The translations under genes and the position numbers were made by a program. The notes beneath the pieces were generated by a model. That model was given only the letters and a program-made list of their open reading frames with translations. It was not told the DNA's origin and did not search any database. This document shows, piece after piece, positions 11,071-27,636 of a DNA stretch of 64,000 bases (position 1 is the first letter of the stretch; each line of letters begins with the position of its first letter). Origin of the DNA: Circinella minor (lineage: Eukaryota; Mucoromycota; Mucoromycetes; Mucorales; Lichtheimiaceae); NCBI GenBank assembly GCA_016758965.1, contig JAEPRB010000186.1, forward strand, positions 1 through 64,000. The letters are read 5' to 3'.

Positions 11071-11130
11071 ATATTCGGTACCCGAAATTACTTAATATAG
11101 TATGTTTTTGGGGTGTCCGTAGCAATTCCC

Positions 11131-11139
11131 TTTATTATA
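11131..11139 (+). repeat. Right target-site duplication of the MULE
   Basis: The 9-bp sequence TTTATTATA abuts the right terminus and is identical to 4633-4641. Confidence 0.88.
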
Positions 11140-12150
11140 CTGATTTCCAATCAATTTTATACAAAAACATTTAACATCACACAAATTGGTACCGTGAGCA
11201 CTGTATATTCTATATTTGTCATAAAATGGGAAGAATAAATAAAAAAATGTGCACCACAAAGCAAAAAAAAAAAAAAAAAGATATGTCAGGCAGATTTGTT
11301 TTCAAAAGTTAAAATATTAAAGAAAAAGAAGATTATATGATAACTAAAATATGACTATTCATTCAGCTCATTTTATTTATCATAACAGTTCATTCTTGTT
11401 TTCGTTTTGAATCTGACCAAAAAAAGATATATGTGCTAGAACAATAATGAATGGAGGGTATGATATCGATATCATCGAGTTTCTTTACAAAAAAGCATTC
11501 ATGGCTTTCGTTTTTGAATGCTACTACCTAGTAACATAAAAAAACCCCCAGAAATTATTATAACAGATGTGAAAGATATATTGAACCATATTCTTTTGGA
11601 ATGAATAAATCTCACTACAGAGTTACTGAACATATTAACCTTTCATGCAGCTTTTCTTTTCTATTACTCAATAAAAATTAGTATAACGGTGGTGTTTTAC
11701 AAAATAAATTTGAAACATTACTTATAAAAATTTCGATTCTAAAGTGTATGTACCTTAGAAAATATAATGATAGTATTCTTTGATTTATTCTGTTAGCCTT
11801 ATTCTTGTCTTATTTCTATTATATTATTAAAGAGCTGAACAAATAATCCAAAAATAATCTTTATTCTTGATAGGTCTAGGAATTCATCAATAAACATTAT
11901 TCTTTTATAAATGTGATAACTTAAGAATAGCCCTAGGCTTATTGTTCGGCAGGTTCAAGAATTCACTAATAATAGTTATTTCTTCATAAAGAGGATAATT
12001 CAAGTGTAAATATTATTACATGGGAAATTATAAGTGTAACTCTCTCAACAATAACCAGTAAGCAAAAAAATCGGAGTACATTTCTATTAATGTTTGTTTC
12101 GCGTTTTATATAAAATAAAAAAAAAAGGTCGGGCGCGTATAATCTAGTGA
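11140..12150. other. Intergenic between MULE and SMC3
   Basis: AT-rich with no credible reading frame on either strand. The last 80 bases, with an A/T-rich tract and a GGGCGCG...ACGCGTTC segment, form the SMC3 promoter region. Confidence 0.5.
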
Positions 12151-12156
12151 ACGCGT
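12151..12156 (+). promoter_or_regulatory. MCB-like box (ACGCGT) upstream of SMC3
   Basis: The perfect palindrome ACGCGT lies 51 bp upstream of the SMC3 start codon, in a short GC-richer patch (GTGAACGCGTTCTC) of an otherwise AT-rich promoter. ACGCGT is the MluI cell-cycle box bound by MBF in yeasts and drives G1/S expression of replication and cohesion genes. Function here is inferred from motif and gene identity. Confidence 0.45.
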
Positions 12157-12206
12157 TCTCTTGTTCCTTTTTTTTTCGATTGTTTTTACGCAGCAAAAGA
12201 AAAACC

Positions 12207-17562
<5,356 letters not shown>

Positions 17563-17681
17563 CAAAACCTTTTTAAATATACAAAAGTTATAATATAATC
17601 TTTTTTAAGGATGTGTGTGTATGGTTTATTTTTATGATAAATATATGATTTTTATATACAAATTTAGTGGGGGTTTTTTTT

Positions 17682-17910
17682 TTATAATTGCCATCGCCAA
17701 TAAGTATTATCATTTTTTATAGTTTCATGATACTGACGTTGATGTTCTGATGTAATAGGAATCATTGATTCTTGTTCTTTTTTATGACTGTTTATATAAA
17801 AAGATTCATTCTTAATATTTTGTTGTTTTTCTTGTTCTCGTTCTTCTTCTTCTTTTTCAAGATCATTTATACAAGCATCTAACCAAGTTTCTTCTTGCAT
17901 ACGTTCATCT

Positions 17911-17947
<37 letters not shown>

Positions 17948-18122
17948 CATTATCTTGTCGTATCCAAAGACAATTATTAGTTAACAAAGTATTTCTTATT
18001 AAAACTTGTCGACGTAAACCAATATTAAGTTTCTCTTCTTGCCATAATTTATGTAATGAAAGTTGAGTTAAAGATTCTTTAAAGTGGTGATCATAAACAA
18101 AATAATAATAATAACAGTCCAT
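17682..18122 (-). CDS. SERTA-domain-like protein
   Basis: A single-exon frame of 146 residues, convergent with SMC3; the two stops are only about 120 bp apart. Residues about 16-46 read ESLTQLSLHKLWQEEKLN then GLRRQVLIRNTLL. This fits the SERTA pattern (hydrophobic-SLxKL, then LRxxVLIxNTL) known from animal SERTAD/TRIP-Br proteins, which act in cell-cycle transcription. The rest is low complexity: an Asn run of about eleven, an acidic Glu-rich helix and a Lys/Gln-rich part. The start ATG at 18122 is the only one before the domain. The domain match is by eye and the fungal role is unknown. Codon use and the compact fit between neighbours support a real gene. Confidence 0.62.
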
Positions 18123-20095
18123 GATGAAATAATTATAACTATTGTTTTTTATGACATTTTTTTTTCTTTACGTGTAAAGGAAAAAAAAAAGATAAAAAAA
18201 GAGAAAAGAAAAGAAGGAGAAGAAATGGGACAAATGGATCATCTTTTCTTTTTATATTATATCAGGAAAAACGCCACTTTTTTTTTTTAGTCGCGTTTTT
18301 TTTTTCTTTTACATGTTCCCAAGAAAAAGGATTGAGAAGAAAAAGAAAAGAAGAAGAAGTAGTACGTAGTAAAAAGTTTTTTTTTTTTTTTTTTTTACAC
18401 CATTCAAGTAATGATTAACGTCATTTCCTTTTTTTTTTTAATATTGAAACGAGTCATAAACGAGAAAAAAAGTGATAAACAATGAAATTTATATATGACA
18501 TAATTCTTTACTTTATATCATGTTATATTATCCTATTTGAAAGTCCAGACCATCCTTTTTGCCATTGTCATTTAACATCATAAATTATAAGTAAAAATAT
18601 GGATAAGTGTATATATATATATATATATATATATGGATGGTTTTTGTATATTCAATTTTATTAAATAATACAAGTAATACATAGTCTATAAAAAAGGGAA
18701 TTACTATAAAATAAAACACATTATTATTTCAAATACGTAGGATAACAATGAATGATGTATTGCTACACCAACACAATAAAATCTATTTTAGGTATACAAT
18801 CCAAGCTGTTTGTAACACCATAGTCCGATGAATTGTAAAATAACTTTTGTACAGTACAGGATTTTCCCTCGTTTCAAAAATATGACTATTGGTTTTTCTT
18901 TTTTCAATATAATATGTAACTGAAAATTTCTTATGTGATACTGACCATTTGATGATTTAGAAACACACTATTATCAGCATTGTTTTACCATCCCTATTAA
19001 AAGTAATAATTTTTGATTATAAAAGTATACATATATCATTTATAAACTAGAAATACGTGAAACTATCAATTGTCAAACTGTAACTATCAGGTACTCAGGA
19101 TATATATAACCACATATCAGTAATTTGTAAAAAGTCCATTCAAAACATTGTATTAAATAGTATTCACTGTATATTAAATGGATGATTGAAGTAACACCTC
19201 ATTCAAAAAAACAGCGTTTCTATTAGTATTATATTATTATTAGTGATTTGAGATACTCGAGTTTGATCTTTTGTTTCTTAATGCATCGTAAATAAGATGC
19301 CATGATGTGTTTAATGATACTACTGATTTTTGTTTACACACTCTAGTAAAGAATCCACACTTGGTTGATCATGATTGAGTGGTATTCTGAAAATAAATAA
19401 AAAACATCTTTTGTTGTCATGCTCTTCCTCTGGTTTTCACTTGTTATGAATTATAATAGCATTATTAACTAGAAATATATCTTTAAAACAAAACTTTGGT
19501 TAATACAGATGATACGTACTTAACGAACTGATTTCTAATTTTTTTAATCATTTTCTATTAGCAGTAATTAATAAACAAAGAGTTGTAGATCCAAGTCTTA
19601 GTGACAGAAGGACTTTATATATTATACTCAAGAGTATCATCAAACCTGATATTATAAATACAAAGACGCATAGCAAGGTAGTCGTTTGAATATATTATTC
19701 AACAGTCTACATGGTAAAAGAATATAGTTGAGGTTACTGATAACTCATGGTTACTCCAAATAATTTTATTATTTAGCATGTCAAAAATAAGTTTAATGTA
19801 CTACAAAGAAAAGGGGAAACAAATTGTTGTTGAACTCAGATCAAAACAATTTAATTCTTTTTTTAGCTCTTTTTTTTTTTTTTTTTCTGGTGTAATTTGA
19901 TTATTATTTTTTCTTTCTTTCCTTTCCTTTCCCCTCCTTTCCCCTCTCTCCTTGTCCTCCCTCCAACTACACATATTACACTCCATTTTATATATTTATA
20001 TATTCTTTTTTTTTACCTTCCTTTCGTTAAAAACAACCTTAATTCCCTTTTTTTATATATAATATAACACCTACATTTGTCAATAATAAAGTAAT
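18123..20095. other. Intergenic, AT-rich, no clear gene
   Basis: Homopolymer A/T tracts near 18370-18440 and a TA microsatellite near 18610-18635 are visible. A minus-strand stretch at 19334-19394 resembles a terminal exon but has no partner exon. The C/T-rich tract at 19860-19970 is the likely promoter of the next gene. Confidence 0.5.
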
Positions 20096-23000
20096 ATGAA
20101 GATTCCACAGTTGGCCAGCCTTTCGGCCACTGCAGCTCTATTACTGCACTTTGGCAACTTTGTTCACGCCAATCCAATGTTTGTCGAAATTAATCCAAAT
20201 ACTTCACATTCAAACGATGTTTCCGATGCTAGTTGTGATGGTATTAATAAACTTTATTTTTTTATTTATGAATGATATTATATATATAAGATTTATATTA
20301 ACAATTATTCATTTTATTTTATTTAAGGTATTCGCATCACGTACCCAGCGGGTGAAGGTAAAAAAAAAAAAAGAACTAATAAAAGCGGTGTTACCTTTTT
20401 GATTTCTAAAATTGGATTCATAAAATCTATATAAAAAAAAACTAACACAAATTTATTTTATTTTATATATAAAAAAATAAAAGGTCTTAGTTTTGACAAC
20501 AATACAAACCATGTTATTGCTTGGAGTGTACCATCTTCTTATAGTCAAGTTAATTTAACTTTGGTTGGTGAAGATTCTATTTCGTACCTGAATACTTTTC
20601 GTAAGTTTTAAATCGAAACCTTGATTAATATTAATATAATTTATATTAATCGTCCATATAAATTAAATATTATCATTATAGCTTCCGAAAAAGGTGCAGC
20701 CAATGTCCCTTTTGTTCTTGGTGATGGTGGAAAGTCTGGTGAATATAAAGTTCAATTAACTACTATTGGCAATAGTAATCCTTGTCAAGTTCAATCCGTT
20801 CCTTTCCAAATTGAAGCAAGTAAAATCAGTAAAGCACCAAAACAAAAAGAAAATAAAAAACAACATGAACAAGATCATGATGATAAGCACTGGAATGAAA
20901 TGTTATCTGAACTTGGTCAATATGTTGATAAAGATGACGATTCAAAAAAATCTCATAATAATGGTGTTTCATCTAAAGAAGAAAAAGAAGAAGAAGAAGA
21001 TGATGATGATGAAGAAACAGATTCAGCATTTGATGCATATATAAAGGTACATTATTTATTTGTTATTATTATTCACACCATGATTAACTAATTAACTGAT
21101 TTATTTATTTATATTTTGAAATAAACAAATAAAATTAGAGTCTTGACATGGAATATAAAACTTACATTAACAACAACAAAGATACTGAAACTGATGTTGT
21201 TACACATAAAAATTCAATGGAAGAAGATCTTGAACAACCAGCTACTCCTCAAAAACAACAACATCAAAATCAACCATCATCCTCTTCTGACGACGATAAA
21301 AAGAAATACTTTACTAATAAAGATAATCGTACCCATACCAACGCTCATCTGGATGCCGAATTAGATCAACTTACTCGTCAAAATGGTGAACATGACAATT
21401 CACCCTTTTTCCAAGGTAATGGTGGCGAACAATCAATAAAAGTAGGATCTTCTACGAATAATGTGGATGATGATAACGATTGGGTGATGGAAGAATTACC
21501 TGCTCCTGTCAATCAATGGGTGGATGAAAGTAGCAATATTAAGGACCATACGAATGAAGGTCAATGGGAAGAAGAAGAAGTAGATCCTTCTACCATCCAT
21601 CATCTTAATGATAAAACTTGGTCTGAAATTGAAAGTTTAGAATCCACATCATCAAAGAAACCGTTTGACCATTCTAATGTGGGTTCCTGGGTTGCTCAAG
21701 AAATTGAAGATAAACCTGAAGAAGTCTCATCGCATGCTAATGTAGCTCAAGGTGGTTGGGTAGCTGAAGAAGATCCCTCGCATAGTGATGATTTGCCTGA
21801 TCATTCAAATGTGGGTCAATGGCAAGCAGAAGAAATTGAATTCGTTCATGACGACGATGTGCATTCAAATAAGATTGATAATGGATGGACAGAAGAAGCT
21901 TCCGATCATCCAAACAAGGTTGTAGGTGGCTGGACCGAAGAATCGTCATCTGATCATCCTAATAAAGTTGTTAATGGCTGGAAACAAGAAGAATCCAAAC
22001 ATTCTAATAAGGTAGTCGGTGGCTGGACCGAAGAATCCTCTAATCATCCAAACAAGGCTGCTAATGGCTGGACAGAAGAATCATCAGATCACTTAAATAA
22101 GATTGTCAACGGCTGGACTCAAAAGGAGTCGACTCATCCCAACAAGGTTGTAGGCGGATGGACGGAAGAATCTTCGGATCATCCTAATAAGATTGTTAGT
22201 GGCTGGAAACAAGAAGAATCAAAGCATCCTAATAAGGTAGTCGGTGGCTGGACAGAAGAATCCTCTGATCACTTAAATAAGATCGTCAACGGCTGGACCC
22301 AAAAGGAGTCGACTCATCCCAACAAGGTTGTGGGCGGATGGACGGAAGAATCTTCGGATCATCCTAATAAAGTAGTCGGTGGCTGGACAGAAGAATCCTC
22401 TGATCATCCTAATAAGGTCGTTAATGGCTGGACAGAAGAATCATCTGATCACTTAAATAAGATCGTCAACGGCTGGACCCAAAAGGAGTCGACTCATCCC
22501 AACAAGGTTGTAGGTGGATGGACGGAAGAATCGTCGAACCATCCTAACAAGGTAGTTAATGGCTGGAAACAAGAAGAATCTAAACATCCTAATAAAGTAG
22601 TCGGTGGCTGGACAGAAGAACCGTCGGATCATCCTAACAAGGTTGTTAATGGCTGGAAACAAGAAGAATCCAAACATCCTAATAAAGTAGTTAGTGGCTG
22701 GACAGAAGAATCGTCGGATCATCCTAACAAGGTTGTTAATGGCTGGAGACAAGAAGAATCCAAACATCCTAATAAAGTAGTCGGTGGCTGGACAGAAGAA
22801 TCGTCGGATCATCCTAACAAAGTCGTTAATGGCTGGACAGAAGAATCCTCTGCTCATCCTAACAAGGTTGTAGGCGGCTGGACAGAAGAATCATCATCAG
22901 ATCACCCTAACAAAGTAGTTAACGGTTGGAAACAAGAAGAATCCACTCACGCCAATAAGGTCGTTAATGGCTGGCAAGAAGAATCATCATCCAATCATCC

Positions 23001-23163
23001 CAATAAGATTGTCAATGGCTGGAAGCAAGAAGAGTCCACCCACGGCAATAAAGCTACAAACGATTGGCAAGAAGAATCCAAGCCATCTTCAGCTACAACA
23101 AAGAATGATGCCCATTTAGATGATAATGTAGTGGTATATTCGGCTGAAGAGTTTATTAATTAA
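20096..23163 (+). CDS. Secreted Kre9/KNH-like protein with long W-repeat domain
   Basis: Five exons (20096-20240, 20328-20357, 20484-20600, 20682-21046, 21139-23163) give 893 residues. A signal peptide covers residues 1 to about 26 (MKIPQL... hydrophobic core ending in FVHA). Residues about 50-135 resemble the Kre9/KNH-type Ser-Thr-rich GPI-anchored family domain: IRITYPAGEG, VIAWSVP, LVGEDS and a GEYKVQLT strand. An acidic Lys/Glu/Asp linker follows. Residues 467-859 are 26 tandem units of 15-16 residues with consensus NGWTEESSDHPNKVV. Upstream of these, residues 300-466 hold older, diverged units keeping DHSNVGxWxAEE. There is no C-terminal GPI signal or membrane segment, so it is probably secreted or held in the cell wall by charge. 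The role is unknown; an extracellular matrix or adhesin-like role is inference. Confidence 0.85.
21880..23058 (+). repeat. Coding tandem repeat, 26 units of 45 or 48 bp
   Basis: The 1179 bp equal exactly 23 units of 45 bp plus 3 of 48 bp. Two unit types often alternate, GGWTEESSDHPNKVV and NGWKQEESKHPNKVV, so a 90-bp higher-order period is visible. A WTQKESTHPNKVV variant recurs three times with its neighbours, showing block duplication. Confidence 0.93.
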
Positions 23164-23639
23164 CAATAATGATTCCCCCCCATCTAGCTAAATTCACACA
23201 TCCTTAAAACCTCTCCTTCTCTTTTTCACACTTTGTTTTTCTCTCTCTCAATTTGCTTTCTTGTTCTTTTTTCGAGAATTTTAAATCGTATCCCATAATC
23301 TATTTTGTCTACCCCATACCCTCCCCCTTTTTTCCCTCCTTAAACAAACATCGCTAAATCCAATTTCTTATCCATATATACAAATGCTATTATATACAAA
23401 TTGTAAAAGAAGAATAAATGAACTGTATTATATGGTATTCAAGTTTGTATGCTTTGATTTGAAAGGCAAAAGAAAAAAAAGAGAAAGAAATAGAAAAGAA
23501 ATAAAGAAAGGAAAGACTAGGGGTATCAATCAATTTGTTAGTTAAATTCTGGTTGTTGTTGTTTGGGGGGATGAATAAAGTGAAATAAATGAATTGTATA
23601 TAAGTATATATAAGTAAATATATATATATAATATGATAG
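23164..23639. other. Intergenic between two convergent genes
   Basis: Both 3' untranslated regions lie here. Pyrimidine-rich DNA at 23210-23350 is followed by purine-rich DNA, with AATAAA at about 23412 as a possible poly(A) signal for the plus-strand gene. No coding sequence was seen. Confidence 0.5.
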
Positions 23640-24907
23640 TTAAGTAGATGATGATGAAGAGGAGGATGCGGATGAAAGACGTCGTTCTAATAACGATCTT
23701 AATATTTCATCACTTAATTCGAATTCGGTTTCCCGTCGTGGGTTTTGATTATTACTACTCGTTGTTGCAGTAGTGAAAGTACTAGCACCAGCATTAGCAT
23801 TAGCAACAGCTTGTACTGATCGTTGTTGCTGCTGTTGTAATAATAATTGTTGATGTAATAGTTGTTGTTGCATTCGAAGTTGTCTGTGTTGTCGCCTCTG
23901 TTGCTGTCTATGTGTTAATTGTTGTTGAGTTTGATGTTGTTGTTGTGCTGCAATAGCAGCAGCCGCTTGTTGTACTCTTAAAGCTGTCGCAGGTGATTGA
24001 TTATGTTGTCGTCGTAGTTGTAGTTGTTGTTGTACTAGTTGTTGTTGAGATAATGATAGTTGAGGTGGAGATGGAGGTGGTGGAGATTGAACAAGAGATC
24101 GACTACCCCCTCTTGTTGTACTATTATTACGGAACATACTTAATTGTTCACGAATACGCCGATGAACTGCTGCAATATCACCATCCAAAATTTGAAGTCG
24201 CATAGCATGAGGAGGTTGTTGGATTACATGTTCGGCAAATTGTCTCATAACCTGAGTCTCAGGTTCTTCATACGTTCTACTGACTGTAGATAATATGGAA
24301 GGAAGTTCTAAACAATAATACAATATGTATGAGCAACTAGATATATATTGCATAACACACACATATCAAAAATACTATGATTTGCAACTTATATATATAT
24401 ATAAAGTAAAAAACCTGTTGCTTTTATTTTACCTTCTGTAAGAAGTGTAGGTAATAATGAGGATTCAAACCCGGATCGTGCTGTTAAAAACTGATCCAAT
24501 AATGATGCCGTAAATTCCAATTGTTTTAACAAATCTTCTTTTTCTTCAAATCGACGTTGTACAATACGTTCTAAATTATCCATTGGTGATTCATTACCAT
24601 TATTATTATTATTATTATTATTATCATTACTCATTGTTGTTGTTGCTGTTGGACTGGTACTAGTTCTTCTTATACTGCTATTGTTCGATTGATTATTATT
24701 ATAATAGCGACGCATGGCCGCTACGGCTCTAGTTCGGTTATTGGTAACATTACTGCTATTTCGATTATTATTATTGTTCGTTAAAATGCTGCTATGATTA
24801 TTATTATTAATATTACGTGACCGACCCGTTATAGTAAAAGGTGTTCGTATAGGTATTGAATCTTTTTTTGAAAGTTCATCTCTAGGTTTCCAAAGTGGTA
24901 TGCCCAT
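23640..24907 (-). CDS. Asn/Gln-rich protein of unknown function
   Basis: Two exons (24907-24433 and 24307-23640) are joined by a GT-AG intron and give 380 residues starting MGIPLWKPRDEL. The first third is Asn/Ser/Thr-rich with Asn runs. The only conserved-looking part is helical and straddles the intron (residues about 110-220): NLERIVQRRFEEKEDLLKQL, SLLDQFLTARSGFE, then a segment with EEPETQVMRQFAEHVIQQPP and AAVHRRIREQLSMF. The C-terminal half is Gln-rich (runs of QQQ, LQLRRQ), ending in DEILRSLLERRL and a Ser run. No membrane segment or signal peptide. The low-complexity style suggests a nuclear or RNP protein, but no family was recognised. The ATG two codons downstream of an upstream GTG was chosen as start. 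Confidence 0.7.
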
Positions 24908-25824
24908 CCCCACAAAAATAAAAAAAAAAGTTATTGTTCCAAAAGAGAGGGTATATGTGGGTGCGTGCGTATATATTGTATTTATTTTTTTAAAGGCTTA
25001 CCATTTATTGGTCTATCAATTTTTTTTTTTAGAGGTCACAGCCAAAAATACCATATTTATGTTTAAAAATATATATTAAGAATATACTGTTACACTAAAC
25101 CAATAATAACTGAGAATTGAGATAGCGCACATAAATTTAAATGAAATAAAAAAAAAGGAGATTGTTCCATATACCCAATAATTAATTAGAGAGCTAGCGG
25201 TAATAATGACTGTCAATATATATATATACAACAATATAGTATAATAAAATAAAGATCATACAAAAAATCAGTAGTATAAAATAATAGAATCAACCATATA
25301 TATATATTTAGTAGCTATATAATTTTGAATTAAATTAATACGTAAAAAACTGTTGGGGTGAGATTTTTGTATACGTATTCTCTTTCTTCATATATTAATT
25401 CTACTTGATAATAAACCCAAATCGAATGTTAAAAAGAGTAACTATTAAAGGAATTGGAAAAAATAGAAATGTTGTAATGAAGTTTTTGCCAGTATAGTAG
25501 TTTCTGAATACCTAGACATTTTTTTTCTATACAGATGTAAATATTTGTATAAATAGTTGAAAAATTGGGGGCAAAAATGCTTAAATAATTCGTGTCTAAA
25601 AACCAAGACTACAGTATGTATATTATAAGAGAATTCTATACTTAAGTTCTTATACTTCATCTACTTATTATTTTACTGAACAAGATAAATAAGTATTACG
25701 TATGATATAAATTCTTTATTACAACATTCTTAGAATAATATCAGGTATTGTAATTTGAAGTAAATAGAAAAAATAAAATCATGTCTTGTTGGGAAGCCCC
25801 AACTTTGTTGAAAAGCAGAAACCA
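24908..25824. other. Intergenic between two minus-strand genes
   Basis: Very AT-rich with TA microsatellites (25216-25230, 25296-25310). The part near 25700-25824 is the 3' flank of the MATE gene. No credible coding frame; the 71-codon minus frame at 25445-25660 lacks coding character. Confidence 0.5.
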
Positions 25825-27636
25825 TTATCTTTGTCTTTCTTTTGTCACCTGTTCTATTATACGACATACTTCTAGGTCCCAGTCAAGCTTGTATAAATAA
25901 AAAAACAAAGCAATGGCCACCGCAAATTCAGCCATGACCATACCAGTCCAAAGGCCAGTAATAGCCCAGTCAAGTGTAAAGGCACAAAAGTAACCCACAG
26001 GGATACCCACTAAAAGATAGGCAAAAAAGGTTATTATAGCCGTTTGACGTTGTCTTCCCAAACCATATGCAATTCCCACTTGGCAATAGCTCAAACTACC
26101 AATAATCTGAGACAAAGCAATTGTAGGTAATGTTTTGAAAACAATATGTGCCACTTCATCATCATTTGTATAAATCGCTGGATATATGGATCGGCATGAA
26201 ACCAATACTGTCGCACATATCATACCACTGGTAAAAGCAAAGCTGCTTGCTACCACTATCGAACGCTTTGTTTCGATCAAGGAGCCTTTACCCATTAGAT
26301 TACCGATTCTTGTCATCATCGCATGCCTCAATGAAAAAGCGAGTGACAAGAAGATTGCATTTGTTTGTAGTAATATAAAATAAGCGCCTAATGCAGCTGT
26401 ACCAAAGTAGGATGCGACAAGACAACCTAGTTGAGGTGTAGCTATTTGAATTAATTGTAAAAATGTACTTGGAACTAAAAGTTTTAGAGTGGGCATGCAT
26501 CCATGTAAACATTGACGGGTCCAGCCACCCCAACCTCCTCCTTTAGACCCAACGATCCAATAACTATAACCAATGGTATAAGCACACAGGATAATAGAGC
26601 CCATTGAGTCAGATATAGAAGCTCCTGCAACACCGAGGTTAAAACTTGTACCCCCCACCAAAAGGTAATTAAAAGCCACCTTGACTGGAAATGCTAAAGC
26701 TGTACCATAGACGACAACACGCATGATACCTTGGGCTCGTAAATAAGCAGCAATCATATAAGCTACTGCAAAGGATAAACTTCCTGGTATGTTGAATAAC
26801 AAGTAAGTACCTATTAATATTAATATTATTATTAGTAGTAGCAGTAATTTTTATTACTAAATGTAAAACGAAAAAGAGATCATCTGAATTCGTCGGTGTT
26901 CCCATCATTTAGTAAAAACCATATAATGAGTGTACGTTATTACCCGCATATAGTACCACCGTATCTGGACCCACGAATTTCATATTTTGTAACATGACGA
27001 GCGAAAGTCCCCAAATGATGACAATTGGAAGTACTAGGACGGAATAAATAAAAAGTCCACGTTGAAGTTGGATTCCAATAATCTTTTTATCAATAGCACT
27101 TGTCCAAGATTGACCACACAACGTATCTAAAGTGTAACTCATTCCAAGGGAAAGAGAAAGAAAAGTACACAGTTCAATCATTTGGGCAAGAGACATACCA
27201 GCAAGTTCTTGTGCACCCTATATTGTATAAATAGTATATTTAGTCAGTTTATCATTGTCACCTACTGGTCATATAAATGTGTGTTAATACAACAAGATGA
27301 CGTGGTAATATTAGTATTAAAAACATTAAATACCAAATGTCCAACAGAAGAAACTGTAACCGCTCTCCCAATGTTAGTAATAAATATTGGGAGAAGTAAT
27401 GCAACGACACTGGATAATAACCAACAAAAATGAGAAGAGTAAGATTCAAGTGCTTGCTCTTGTGTTTGTTGCTGATCATAATAAATTGAATTGTTGTATT
27501 TATAATTCATGGAGGATGATAATAATGCTGTTAATTCATTATCATAATATACGATGTGTTCCAGTTTGTAATTTAGTCTAGTCTTTATAGGACGTGTATA
27601 TCCTTTTACTGAAATTAATGATTCTTTATAGGACAT
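25825..27636 (-). CDS. MATE family multidrug/toxin extrusion transporter (copy A)
   Basis: Three exons (27636-27334, 27217-26944, 26810-25825) give 520 residues. MATE proteins export cationic drugs, metabolites and toxins in exchange for H+ or Na+ across the plasma or vacuolar membrane. Twelve hydrophobic segments fill residues about 65-505. Family landmarks are LDTLCGQSWTSA after TM2, LQRGLF before TM3, the AAYLRAQGIM loop between TM5 and TM6, SLRHAMMTRIGNLMGKG at the start of the second half and YGLGRQRQ before TM11. The N-terminal about 60 residues are hydrophilic and Tyr/Asn-rich. Introns fall at GHL|G (phase 0) and before TYLLF (phase 1), the same places as in the copy at 38773-40577, so the two are paralogs. 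The substrate is not predictable. Confidence 0.93.

Larger units (their letters stand above)
4642..11130 (-). mobile_element. Mutator-like (MULE) transposon with OTU-domain ORF
   Basis: The two ends are perfect 22-bp inverted repeats (4642-4663 and 11109-11130; outer 20 bases GGGAATTGCTACGGACACCC). They are flanked by a perfect 9-bp direct repeat TTTATTATA (4633-4641 and 11131-11139), the target-site duplication length typical of the Mutator superfamily. The single gene runs on the minus strand and encodes a zinc-binding N-terminus, a MULE-type transposase and a C-terminal OTU domain; it is broken by several stops. Long AT-rich flanks carry arrays of TTTTGTGYAG words, a 123-bp tandem duplication and a TTTTGGGTAC hairpin. 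The short termini with iterated subterminal words, rather than long TIRs, make it a non-TIR-like MULE. The intact ends suggest a fairly recent insertion, while the broken gene suggests it moved in trans or decayed afterwards. Confidence 0.88.

Noticed and set aside
22453..22857. A 134-codon antisense frame with repeated FFCPATDYF-type units
   Set aside because: It is the mirror of the 45-bp coding repeat. The repeat length is a multiple of three, so antisense frames stay open by default.
21880..23058. CRISPR-like direct repeats
   Set aside because: The units are contiguous coding repeats with no spacers, in a eukaryotic gene with a signal peptide.
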